64,000 nt of DNA from an uncultured Porticoccus sp. (lineage in GTDB: Bacteria; Pseudomonadota; Gammaproteobacteria; Pseudomonadales; Porticoccaceae): contig NZ_CAJXST010000002.1 of assembly GCF_913061305.1 (NCBI RefSeq), positions 308,561 through 372,560 of the forward strand, in the 5' to 3' direction. Below, piece by piece: positions 8,324 through 15,604 of the stretch. Position numbers and translations under genes: made by a program. Every line of letters starts with the position of its first letter. Position 1 is the first letter of the stretch. Below the pieces are notes generated by a model. It was not told the DNA's origin. It saw nothing but the letters and a program-made list of their open reading frames with translations, and searched no databases.

Positions 8324-8735
8324 AGACCTCCTTGTGAGCCGCCGCAATCATGGTGGATGCGAGGATGCCGTAAGCGACTATCCATGCTTCCTTTACGTCA
8401 TCGGTAAAGCTGTCGCCTAGGCCGGTTTGCAGGGTTTCGATCAGCGCACTGCCGACGGTATCGTAATGGGCGTCCTCAACACCGTAGGCGAGATGACGCT
8501 TGCCCATGGCTTCCACTACGGGTACCAGTTCGTCGAGTCGATCCAGCATGCGCACCGCAGCGCCGATCATTTCCATCAGCTTTTTGCCCTGCTCCCCCAT
8601 ATTTCCCTTGAACAGGGGTTTCAGGGTCGGATCAGCGGCAAACAGGTTGTTGTAGAACAGCGAGGCTGCGGTATCGGCAATCGGTTCCACCTTGGCCCAG
8701 GAGGTTTTGCAGGCATGTATTTGCTCGGGTGTCAT
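8316..8735 (-). CDS. Single-domain globin
   Basis: A 139-residue cytoplasmic globin of the Vitreoscilla/flavohemoglobin-like class without a reductase domain. Proximal His81 lies in KRHLAYGV (F8), the CD1 Phe is in PLFKG (Phe42), and Gln49 is a reasonable distal E7 residue, as in bacterial hemoglobins that handle O2 or NO. It is the last gene of the five-gene redox operon, 11 bases after the cytochrome c gene, with AGGATATATCC before the ATG. A role in NO dioxygenation or oxygen supply is suggested by context; the reductant could come from the operon's flavoprotein, but that is inference. Confidence 0.88.
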   Translation of the reverse strand: MTPEQIHACKTSWAKVEPIADTAASLFYNNLFAADPTLKPLFKGNMGEQGKKLMEMIGAAVRMLDRLDELVPVVEAMGKRHLAYGVEDAHYDTVGSALIETLQTGLGDSFTDDVKEAWIVAYGILASTMIAAAHKEVSA

Positions 8736-8746
8736 GGATATATCCT

Positions 8747-9115
8747 CTATTGTGGTTGGGTGGCCAGCTGCGAAAGCATATAGCTGACCGCCTGTGCCAT
8801 TTGTTCATCGGTTAATGTTGAACCACCGCGGGCGGGCATCAGCCCGTAACCGTCGATGGCATGTTGAACAAGGGTTTCCTCCCCCTGGCTGATCCTGGGC
8901 GCCCACATCCTGTCGTTGCCGATGATGGGTGCGCCATTGATGCCCGATGCGTGGCAGACGCGACAGTTGGCTTTTACCAGTGGTTCACCGGGGTGGGCCG
9001 AAGGTGGTGCCTGCCTGTCAGTTGTACTGCCGTCGACGGATGAGTCCGGCTTGTCGGAGCAGGCCGGCAAGCCGAGACAAAAAACAGCAGCGATCACACA
9101 TTTTTTGTTCAACAT
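8747..9115 (-). CDS. Monoheme cytochrome c lipoprotein (c5-like)
   Basis: A 122-residue protein with a lipoprotein signal ending LPAC (Cys19) and one heme c site, CRVCH (51-55). Met93 in GYGLMPARGG is the expected sixth ligand. The C-terminal helix (LTDEQMAQAVSYML) matches class I cytochromes c, especially the c5 group. It should sit lipid-anchored at the periplasmic face and carry single electrons. It lies 30 bases downstream of the DUF3365 lipoprotein gene and 11 bases before the globin gene, so a single transcript is likely. The partner, upstream multiheme cytochrome or a terminal oxidase, cannot be told from sequence. Confidence 0.88.
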   Translation of the reverse strand: MLNKKCVIAAVFCLGLPACSDKPDSSVDGSTTDRQAPPSAHPGEPLVKANCRVCHASGINGAPIIGNDRMWAPRISQGEETLVQHAIDGYGLMPARGGSTLTDEQMAQAVSYMLSQLATQPQ

Positions 9116-9145
9116 AGGGCCACCAGACTCAGAAATTCCGATCAG

Positions 9146-9730
9146 TTAAAGGGGAACGCGGATAACCACACCACCCATCACGTCGCCGATATCGAAGTCG
9201 GTTCTGGGGGAGTCCTTGTGATCGTTATGGCAGGTTGTGCAGGCGGGGGAGACGGCGACATCGGGATATACCGCCGTAAAGTAGGTCACGTCACCCAGCT
9301 TTTCCTCGCCGTAGAAGTTTTCACCGGGATTGTCCACGGTGTATTGCAGGCCCTCTTCTTCAAGGGGGGTCTTGGGTGCATTCTGCTTGTTGATAGGCCA
9401 CAGGGATTGCAGCGAGTAGGTGAATTCATCGGTCACTTCCGCAACGGCCTCCGAGCCTGCCCGGAACATCTGCGCCGGCAGTAATGCCCCGTTTTCTATT
9501 TCCTTCCAGTGTTCATCGGGCTTGATGGCACCCGCGCCATTGGGTCCCAGGCGCTGAATGATCAATTTGGTGTAGTTGGCCCGGTCGGCATTCATGACCG
9601 CAAACAGTGAGTCAGTATAGAGTTTCGGCGGTATGCCTGCCTTTGCTGGAGGTGCTTCATTACAGGCGGTAATAACAAGGCTACTGGCGAGCAGTGTAGT
9701 CATGATGGCTATTTTTTTGACGTGTTTCAT
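9146..9730 (-). CDS. DUF3365 (Tll0287-like) heme c lipoprotein
   Basis: A 194-residue exported lipoprotein (signal ending VITAC, Cys23) carrying a DUF3365/Tll0287-like domain and a single C-terminal heme motif, CTTCHNDH (164-168). Tll0287, the characterised member, has a PAS-like fold and binds one heme c; the function of the family is not settled. The domain resembles ligand-sensing periplasmic modules, so it may be an electron carrier or a heme-based gas sensor. It lies 67 bases after the 11-heme cytochrome gene in the same operon. Both heme lipoproteins face the periplasm, as would the multiheme protein. Confidence 0.8.
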   Translation of the reverse strand: MKHVKKIAIMTTLLASSLVITACNEAPPAKAGIPPKLYTDSLFAVMNADRANYTKLIIQRLGPNGAGAIKPDEHWKEIENGALLPAQMFRAGSEAVAEVTDEFTYSLQSLWPINKQNAPKTPLEEEGLQYTVDNPGENFYGEEKLGDVTYFTAVYPDVAVSPACTTCHNDHKDSPRTDFDIGDVMGGVVIRVPL

Positions 9731-9797
9731 GGTGAATTCCTCGTGGTTTCAGAGTAATGACATGGGAGGTAAGTGGTGGTTACAGCCGTGAATTGCA

Positions 9798-11111
9798 TCA
9801 GTCAGCCACCCGTTTGAGTGACCAGTCGATGGACGGAATATGGGTGGCTGGTTTGCCGTTGAAGTTGTTCCTGATCAGTGCCGGGTCAGCCAGGGCGTCA
9901 ATGGAAAAGCCGAGGTTGTGGCATTGCATGCAAACCGGCCGGATCATCTTTTCATTGGGGCGCAGGCTGTGGTTCTGGTTGTGATTGACCTGTACCACCG
10001 TTTCCCCATCGACGATGTTCTCCTCTCTCGGCATATGACAGGTGGCACAGCTGACGGCCTGTTCCACCGGAATGACACCGGCGATGGCCCGGGTTAACAG
10101 CTGTCCGTGGGGCGAACTGGCAAATCCCCGCGAGTGGTCATCGTTATGGCAGGTCAGGCAGGCTTCGCTGGCGGCAAACAGGGTGTCTGTCCGGTGTGCA
10201 CTGTGGCAGCTGTTGCAACCCTGTTGCAGAGACAATGCCGTCTCCTTGAAGGGCAGTTTGGAATCAGCAGGGCGAATAGCGGGCAGGGACTGGGCCAGTC
10301 GCATACCGTGTTTGCCCGATTTATAGCTTTCGGCTTCGTGAATATGGCAGGTCTGGCATTGCGCAATGCCGGGTTTCTCGAGCCATTCACCGGAGCTGAC
10401 ATCACTGTGACAGCCACCGCAGTCCACACCGGCATCGGCATGATTGCTGCCAGACCATGCTTTATGGATATCCGGGTGGGCCGCTTTCTGCTCGGGGAAT
10501 GTCGGTTGTTGTTCGGGTACGCGCTTGCTGGCGAGAATGGCGGCGCCGTTGGGGTTGGTGAGGCGAGCCATTTCTTTCAGCCATGGCCCCGAGTGGTTGT
10601 GGACGAGGAAGTCTTCAAAGAGTGCCCGGTTGTCGTGATAGTTGTGGCAGCCTGCGCTGGCGCAGCTATCAAAGGCCAGATCCCGATGGCTTTCCCGGTC
10701 ATCGCCGATGTCGGTGTGACAGTGAAAACAATAATCCTCTGGCAGGGTCACCCCCATCGGGGCAGTGATTTCTTTGCGGTGCTCGGTGTGACAACTGACA
10801 CAGTAGCGGGCATCCACCACGCTGAGCCGGTCTGCATTGCGCGGGTCGGTAAACTTCTTTTTGGGGTGCGTATCGTTGGCCTCTGCCAGCTCCGCACCAT
10901 GGCAGCCGACACAGGCTTCCTGGATCAGCTCTGGACCACCAAAGGCCTCTGTATGGCAACTGCTGCAGGCCAGTTCGATCTGGAAGTGCCCATGGCTGGT
11001 CTCGCCGATCAGAAGTGCCTGTTTATTGTCGGCTTTGAGCAGGATATAGCCGTAGTAGCCGGCTATCGCCAGCGTGACAAGAATCCATGTGGCCCAGATG
11101 AATTTTTTCAA
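9798..11111 (-). CDS. Membrane-anchored 11-heme cytochrome c
   Basis: About 437 residues from a TTG start at 11111 preceded by GAGG at 8 bases. A TM anchor (about 4-26) is followed by a periplasmic region with ten CXXCH motifs (first Cys at 49, 67, 104, 128, 231, 252, 299, 318, 355, 394) and one CX4CH (150-156), the longer spacing known from some cytochromes c3. Extra histidines are plentiful for bis-His ligation. I do not recognise a specific family: it lacks the CXXCK of NrfA. It starts 16 bases after the flavoprotein gene and likely takes electrons from it across the membrane. Whether it is a reductase or a wire is unknown. An earlier in-frame start at 11270 would add 53 residues with no sensible signal. 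Confidence 0.85.
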   Translation of the reverse strand: MKKFIWATWILVTLAIAGYYGYILLKADNKQALLIGETSHGHFQIELACSSCHTEAFGGPELIQEACVGCHGAELAEANDTHPKKKFTDPRNADRLSVVDARYCVSCHTEHRKEITAPMGVTLPEDYCFHCHTDIGDDRESHRDLAFDSCASAGCHNYHDNRALFEDFLVHNHSGPWLKEMARLTNPNGAAILASKRVPEQQPTFPEQKAAHPDIHKAWSGSNHADAGVDCGGCHSDVSSGEWLEKPGIAQCQTCHIHEAESYKSGKHGMRLAQSLPAIRPADSKLPFKETALSLQQGCNSCHSAHRTDTLFAASEACLTCHNDDHSRGFASSPHGQLLTRAIAGVIPVEQAVSCATCHMPREENIVDGETVVQVNHNQNHSLRPNEKMIRPVCMQCHNLGFSIDALADPALIRNNFNGKPATHIPSIDWSLKRVAD

Positions 11112-11127
11112 TGCACCGGCCTCTGCA

Positions 11128-13158
11128 TCAGTAGTAATACACGGTGAGGATATGGACAGCCAAAAGAACGGGCAGGGGCCACGACACAATGATGTGCAGC
11201 CATTGCATAGACCTTCTTGTGCCCTGCGCGGCCCCTGTCCGCAGTTTGTGGCCAAGGCCAATGGCACCACTGGTAAAGGCGCCCATCAGGAGTACTGCCA
11301 GAAAGTTAACGATCAGCAATTGATTGAGATTTGATCCCAGGTGAAAACCGCTGTGAAATACCAGTGTGATACAGCACAACACCCCCAGCGAGGCATGGAC
11401 CAGACGCCATCCAGAGAACTTGCCCATCCAGCGCCAGGACAGGCGTTTTCGCAGTGACATCAGCAAACCGATAGCGGTCAGGCCCAGCAGAGTAAAGCCC
11501 GTGACCTGTTTCCAGAATTTGTCATTCCAGATGCCCTCGAACCAGCCCTGTTGTTGAACGCTGTCGGCTACTTTTGCTTCCGGCCAGAAGGCGAGCAGTG
11601 CCACCAGTGCGATGGCCAGCAGTGCCCCCGCGGTGAGCGTGGTGGCCCCGGATTCCCTCTCCATACCGGCAACGCCCAAAAGCTGTTGCAGCAGGGGCTT
11701 GCACGAACCGCAGACGGTGCCGGCCCGGGTGCAGTCCTGGAGTTCAGCCAGTGTGCTGCAATGGTTGCCTATGGCGCTGGACAGTACGCCGTAACTGATA
11801 TTGTTGCACTGGCAAATGATCGTGCCGCTGGGCCAATTGCCGATATCGTCACCGCTCTTGCCCCACAAGGTACCGGTCAGATAAAACCGCAGCAGGTGCC
11901 AGAACCGGATTTTGCGTGCATTCTGATAGGCTTCCTGGATACGTCGGGACTCTGGCCAGTTGCCAATAGCCACCGCGCCGATGATCTTGCCCCTGAGCAG
12001 CACCAGCTTCCGGTAGGCCCCGCTGGACTTGTCAAAATATTGAAGTTCTCTCTGGAAGGGTCTGCTGGGTAAATCACTGATTTCCCCGAGACTGCAGACA
12101 TCGGTGCCGACCACCTTGAGGTGACTGATAGCCATGGAGCCGAGATAGCGCGGCAGGTTCTCCTGTGGTTCGCTGGCAATGATTTCCGCGGTCACCGCCG
12201 CCTGTTCGTAACCGGGGTTGACCAGCCCATAGGTGACGCCCAGGTGTTCACAGCACTCACCGATAGCAAAAATATCGGGATCCGATGTCCTCATCTGGTC
12301 ATTGACCAGAATACCAGTGCCCACCGGGATGCGGGCTTTTCGAGCCAGTTCCAGGTTCGGCGTGATACCGGTACAGAACAACACGGTATCGCAGTGAATC
12401 GTCTCGCCGTCCCGGGTGATGACCCCGGTGACATGCTCAAAACCCTCCACTGAGCGCACACCGGAGTGGGTGATAACCTCGATACCCAGTGCGCGGACTT
12501 CGGCTTCGAGAAGCGCCGCTGCCTGCTCATCCAGCTGCCGGTTCATCAGTCGCGAACTCTGCTGAACCACGGTGACTCTGGTATTGAATTTGAGCAGCCC
12601 CTTGGCGGCCTCCAGCCCCAACAGGCCACCGCCCACCACGACAATATGACGAGAGCGGAGGATTCGCGCATAGAGACTTTCGGTGTCCTTGAGACTGCGA
12701 AAACTGAATACGCCCTGGCGCTCGATACCTGGAATATTGGGAATATGAGCGCGGGCACCGGTGGCCAGCACCAACTTGTGATAGTGGAAGCGGGTGCCGC
12801 TGGCATCGGTAACAGTTTTCCGTTCGCGGTCAATTTCCACGATGGCGGCGCTGGTGAACTGAAAGTTGGGGTGATTGCCGAGAGCGGGCAGTGGCAGATC
12901 GATATCATCCCGGTTAATCTCGCCGGCCAATAGGGCCGAGAGCTGAATGCGGTTGTAGGGCTTACAGGCTTCGTCACCGAACAGGTGAACAGCCAGTTGG
13001 GGTTTTCTGGCGAGAAGATCGTGGGTAAAGCGCATGCCGACGGGACCGGCGCCTATGACAATAACGCCGACGTCATTGGGGGACGCCTGTGCCAGTACCC
13101 GGGTGCTGGCGTCAGGGGGTTCACAATAACCAATAGTGTTCGATGCTGTGGCGACCAT
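11128..13158 (-). CDS. NirB-like flavoprotein fused to BFD [2Fe-2S] and di-heme b membrane domain
   Basis: 676 residues from ATG 13158 (CAGG at 7 bases). Residues 30-430 resemble the NirB/rubredoxin-reductase NAD(P)H-FAD module: GAGPVG at 36-41, KPYNRIQLSALLAGE, a second nucleotide fold (VVVGGGLLGLEAA) and IFAIGECCEH. Residues 446-495 are a BFD-like [2Fe-2S] domain with Cys449, Cys451, Cys483 and Cys486. The siroheme half of nitrite reductase is absent; instead five TM helices follow (about 506-676). Helices 3 and 5 carry His588/His602 and His655/His669, each pair HX13H, the spacing of di-heme b proteins. The predicted path is NAD(P)H, FAD, 2Fe-2S, heme b, heme b, then the periplasmic 11-heme protein. 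This fusion is not one I can name. Confidence 0.83.
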   Translation of the reverse strand: MVATASNTIGYCEPPDASTRVLAQASPNDVGVIVIGAGPVGMRFTHDLLARKPQLAVHLFGDEACKPYNRIQLSALLAGEINRDDIDLPLPALGNHPNFQFTSAAIVEIDRERKTVTDASGTRFHYHKLVLATGARAHIPNIPGIERQGVFSFRSLKDTESLYARILRSRHIVVVGGGLLGLEAAKGLLKFNTRVTVVQQSSRLMNRQLDEQAAALLEAEVRALGIEVITHSGVRSVEGFEHVTGVITRDGETIHCDTVLFCTGITPNLELARKARIPVGTGILVNDQMRTSDPDIFAIGECCEHLGVTYGLVNPGYEQAAVTAEIIASEPQENLPRYLGSMAISHLKVVGTDVCSLGEISDLPSRPFQRELQYFDKSSGAYRKLVLLRGKIIGAVAIGNWPESRRIQEAYQNARKIRFWHLLRFYLTGTLWGKSGDDIGNWPSGTIICQCNNISYGVLSSAIGNHCSTLAELQDCTRAGTVCGSCKPLLQQLLGVAGMERESGATTLTAGALLAIALVALLAFWPEAKVADSVQQQGWFEGIWNDKFWKQVTGFTLLGLTAIGLLMSLRKRLSWRWMGKFSGWRLVHASLGVLCCITLVFHSGFHLGSNLNQLLIVNFLAVLLMGAFTSGAIGLGHKLRTGAAQGTRRSMQWLHIIVSWPLPVLLAVHILTVYYY

Positions 13159-13173
13159 TCGTTGCCTGTTCAA

Positions 13174-13222
13174 TAAAAAAAGCCTGTCGAACCACTGTTG
13201 GCACAAGTGACTCGGCAGGCTT
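13174..13222 (-). terminator. Intrinsic terminator in the leader of the redox operon
   Basis: On the minus strand AAGCCTGCCGA (13222-13212) pairs with TCGACAGGCTT (13190-13180) with a single mismatch; the stem continues inward through two G-U pairs and CACT/AGTG. Seven T residues follow directly (the last arm bases into 13174). It ends 15 bases before the flavoprotein ATG and overlaps nothing coding. It could terminate the upstream tatABC transcript, but no promoter fits between it and the gene, so it more likely acts as a leader attenuator. A second hairpin, TTGCCG/CGGCAA (13260-13244), lies upstream; its 3' arm CGGCA could pair with TGCCG of the terminator arm as an antiterminator. Confidence 0.75.
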
Positions 13223-13280
13223 CATTACCTGGAACTTGATGTGTTGCCGCTACCCGGCAAGAACGAGATTCTGGGGCGGC

Positions 13281-13309
13281 TATCTATGTCGATGCATAAT
13301 GGATGCCAA
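13281..13309 (-). promoter_or_regulatory. Putative promoter with overlapping NsrR-like operator, redox operon
   Basis: On the minus strand TTGGCA (13309-13304) and TAGATA (13286-13281) are 17 bases apart, predicting transcription from about 13274. The spacer contains GGCATCCATTATGCATC (13307-13291): half-site ATGCAT, five bases, then a 4-of-6 copy, the spacing of NsrR sites. A third ATGCAT is at 13327-13332. NsrR is a nitric oxide-sensing [2Fe-2S] repressor that often controls globin genes. The -10 is poor and one half-site degenerate, so the assignment is tentative. Confidence 0.38.
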
Positions 13310-13455
13310 TCTTAAAAATACGTTTAATGCATTGAAAAATATAGTTTTATCTTGTTATCGGGAGAAGTCGAAAGGCGGGCCGGAGCAGAAAGCGTGCACT
13401 GTTTTTGCCACAGGGGTGGCGTTAATGGTGCACTTGCCATAGATGATAAAGCGGG

Positions 13456-14208
13456 TCAGGCCTGATTGTCGTCAGCGGTAGTTGAGCGGGGTTTGATACA
13501 CCGGCCAAACAGGATACCCACTTCAAATAATAGCCACATGGGTACGGCAAGCAGGGTCTGGGACAGAACATCCGGGGGAGTGAGCAGCATACCGAATACA
13601 AAACAGATAACAAACACATAGGGACGTTTGTTAGCCAGTTGGTCCGGTTCGATAATACCCATCCAGGTCAGGATTACCACGCCGATTGGAATTTGAAAAC
13701 TGATGCCAAACGCAAAAAACAATTTCAGGACGAAATCCAGATAGCTGCGAATATCCGTCATGACGGCCACGCCTTCCGGGCCGACACTGGTGAAGAACAT
13801 AAAGACCAGTGGGAATACCACGTAGTAAGCGAAAGCCATGCCGCCGTAGAACAGCAAAACGCTGGAAAAAAACAGGGGTAGCACAATTTTCTTTTCACGC
13901 TGGTAGAGCCCGGGGGCAACGAAGGCCCATACCTGATAGAGAATAAAGGGCATAGCGGCAAAGAGTGACAGCACCAGCGTCAATTTAAAGGGTGTGAGAA
14001 ACGGTGACGCGACATCGGTGGCAATCATCGATGAGGTGTCGGGCAGGTGCAGCCTGAGGGGTTCCGAAATGTACAGGTAGAGGTCGTTACTGAAGGAAAA
14101 AAGCCCCAGAAAGATCAACAGCACCACAATCACAGAACGCAGCAGACGGTTGCGCAATTCAATGATATGGCTGATGAAGGGTTGGCTCAGCAGTTTTTCT
14201 TCACTCAT
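13456..14208 (-). CDS. tatC: Twin-arginine translocase subunit TatC
   Basis: A 250-residue inner-membrane protein with six TM helices that recognises twin-arginine signal peptides of folded proteins and forms the core of the Tat translocon. The family motifs [12 protein letters not shown] near the N-terminus and [14 protein letters not shown] in helix 4 are intact, as is the [12 protein letters not shown] loop after helix 2. It overlaps tatB by four bases (ATGA), indicating coupled translation, and ends the ubiE-to-tatC cluster. The next gene on this strand begins about 300 bases on, behind its own leader. Confidence 0.96.
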   Translation of the reverse strand: MSEEKLLSQPFISHIIELRNRLLRSVIVVLLIFLGLFSFSNDLYLYISEPLRLHLPDTSSMIATDVASPFLTPFKLTLVLSLFAAMPFILYQVWAFVAPGLYQREKKIVLPLFFSSVLLFYGGMAFAYYVVFPLVFMFFTSVGPEGVAVMTDIRSYLDFVLKLFFAFGISFQIPIGVVILTWMGIIEPDQLANKRPYVFVICFVFGMLLTPPDVLSQTLLAVPMWLLFEVGILFGRCIKPRSTTADDNQA

Positions 14209-14531
14209 GGTTTGGTTTCGTCGGGCGTGTCAGCTGTCTCGGTTGACCGTTCATCAGTGTCAGGTTTGGTGTCCTGTGGGCTGGGCCGGTCTTCGAACTC
14301 CGCTTTGGCGTTTTTCAGGTCACGCATCAGTTTCTCGTTGTGCAACTGCCGGCGAATGTCATCCATGCCGACTTCGTTTTCGAGTTCCTGGCGGACGGAG
14401 GAAAATGTCTGGCGGATCCGGCCAATCCAGAGGCCCATGGTGCGCAGGGTCTGGGGCAGACGCTCAGGACCCATGACAACCAGGGCCACAACGGCGATGA
14501 CTAATAATTCGGCAAAGCCAATATCAAACAT
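14205..14531 (-). CDS. tatB: Sec-independent protein translocase TatB
   Basis: A 108-residue protein with a single N-terminal TM helix (about 4-21) beginning [19 protein letters not shown], then a short hinge and the amphipathic helix with the TatB-specific [18 protein letters not shown]. TatB couples TatC-bound substrates to TatA assembly. The acidic hydrophilic tail (about 75-108) is variable as usual. MFDIGF and the Glu-rich helix separate it from TatA. It lies 30 bases after tatA and overlaps tatC. Confidence 0.95.
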   Translation of the reverse strand: MFDIGFAELLVIAVVALVVMGPERLPQTLRTMGLWIGRIRQTFSSVRQELENEVGMDDIRRQLHNEKLMRDLKNAKAEFEDRPSPQDTKPDTDERSTETADTPDETKP

Positions 14532-14561
14532 ACGGCAATATCCGCAAGGTCGCTGTCACGC

Positions 14562-14822
14562 CTACTGGTCTGTGGTTTTCTTTTCGCCGGTCGACGCGGC
14601 ACTGTCATCGGTATTTATCTGGGTGTTAGCCGATTTACCATCGTCGAGGTGTTCCGGTTCCTTGTCCGAATCGCCGGACATGGATTCCTTGAACCCTTTG
14701 ACCGCACCACCAATGTCAGTGCCGATACCACGAAGCTTTTTGGTGCCAAAAATCAGCGCCACGATAATCAGAATAATTAATAGTTCCTGCCAGCCGAAGC
14801 CCATAATTCTCTCTCTTGTCAA
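14562..14822 (-). CDS. tatA: Sec-independent protein translocase TatA
   Basis: An 86-residue protein with a short TM helix ([20 protein letters not shown]), the [10 protein letters not shown] hinge and an amphipathic helix ([11 protein letters not shown]), as in TatA pore subunits. An in-frame upstream ATG at 14822 adds MTRER before MGFGW; the start MGFGW (14804) is what most homologues use and is equally likely. The hydrophilic tail is rich in Asp, Lys and Thr. The gene directly abuts hisE. Confidence 0.95.
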   Translation of the reverse strand: MTRERIMGFGWQELLIILIIVALIFGTKKLRGIGTDIGGAVKGFKESMSGDSDKEPEHLDDGKSANTQINTDDSAASTGEKKTTDQ

Positions 14823-15167
14823 TCAGGTTGAATTGCGTTGCGCTTTCTCTTCGAGGCCCGATAGATTGAAGCGTCGTTCCAGTTCCCTGAGAACCGGTTC
14901 AGGGCCCTCACCGAGATGGGACAGCATCACCAGCGAGTGAAACCAAAGATCTGCAGTTTCATAGATCACTTTGCTGTTGTCATGGGTGGCCGCTGCATCC
15001 TTGGCAGCCAGAATCGTTTCAGTACACTCTTCGCCCACCTTTTCCAGGATTTTGTTCAAACCCTTGTGGTGCAGGCTGGCCACATAAGACTCCTGATGCG
15101 AGTAGCCTTTGCGATCTTCCAGTATCTGGCTTAACCGGGTCAATATATCATCACGGCAATTGTTCAT
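14823..15167 (-). CDS. hisE: Phosphoribosyl-ATP pyrophosphatase
   Basis: A 114-residue MazG-like enzyme hydrolysing phosphoribosyl-ATP to phosphoribosyl-AMP, the second step of histidine synthesis. The metal-binding [16 protein letters not shown] and the [14 protein letters not shown] helix are the conserved NTP-pyrophosphatase elements. The ATG at 15167 overlaps the hisI stop (ATGA), which decides the start over an in-frame codon at 15215 inside hisI. In E. coli HisI and HisE are fused; separate adjacent genes upstream of tatA are the usual arrangement in Pseudomonas-like gammaproteobacteria. Confidence 0.95.
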   Translation of the reverse strand: MNNCRDDILTRLSQILEDRKGYSHQESYVASLHHKGLNKILEKVGEECTETILAAKDAAATHDNSKVIYETADLWFHSLVMLSHLGEGPEPVLRELERRFNLSGLEEKAQRNST

Positions 15168-15547
15168 GAATAAATGTCTCTGGGATCTTTGATAACAGGG
15201 TCCACCGTGTGCCACTGTCCGTCTTTCAGGACACGATAAAAACAGGATGTGCGCCCCGTATGGCAGGCGATGCCGCCGAGCTGTTCAACCTGTAACACGA
15301 TAACATCGCCGTCGCAGTCCAGGCGAATTTCTCCGACCCGTTGAATATGACCCGATTCCTCACCCTTGCGCCACAGTTTGCGACGGGAGCGGGACCAGTA
15401 CACAGCGCGACCTTCCGCGGCGGTGAGTGTCAGAGCCTCCCGGTTCATCCAGGCCACCATCAGAATACGACCCGACGCGGCATCCTGCGCAACAGCGGGC
15501 AGCAGGCCATCTTCATTCCAGGTGATTTGATCGAGAAAGTCAGTCAT
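15164..15547 (-). CDS. hisI: Phosphoribosyl-AMP cyclohydrolase
   Basis: A 127-residue zinc enzyme opening the purine ring of phosphoribosyl-AMP, the third step of histidine synthesis. The signature [29 protein letters not shown] holds the Asp cluster for Mg and the Cys residues for Zn; the substrate-binding AWMNREAL is near 35. [19 protein letters not shown] aligns with family N-termini, so ATG 15547 is preferred over ATG 15556. It lies about 60 bases after ubiB and overlaps hisE by four bases. Confidence 0.95.
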   Translation of the reverse strand: MTDFLDQITWNEDGLLPAVAQDAASGRILMVAWMNREALTLTAAEGRAVYWSRSRRKLWRKGEESGHIQRVGEIRLDCDGDVIVLQVEQLGGIACHTGRTSCFYRVLKDGQWHTVDPVIKDPRDIYS

Positions 15548-15604
15548 GGCGGCCATTATGACAGTTGTGGTTGGATCGGCAATACGGATTTTTCAGGGCG
15601 AACG

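Noticed and set aside
10154..11147. Long plus-strand frames across the multiheme cytochrome gene
   Set aside because: They are antisense shadows; the minus strand has eleven in-order heme motifs.
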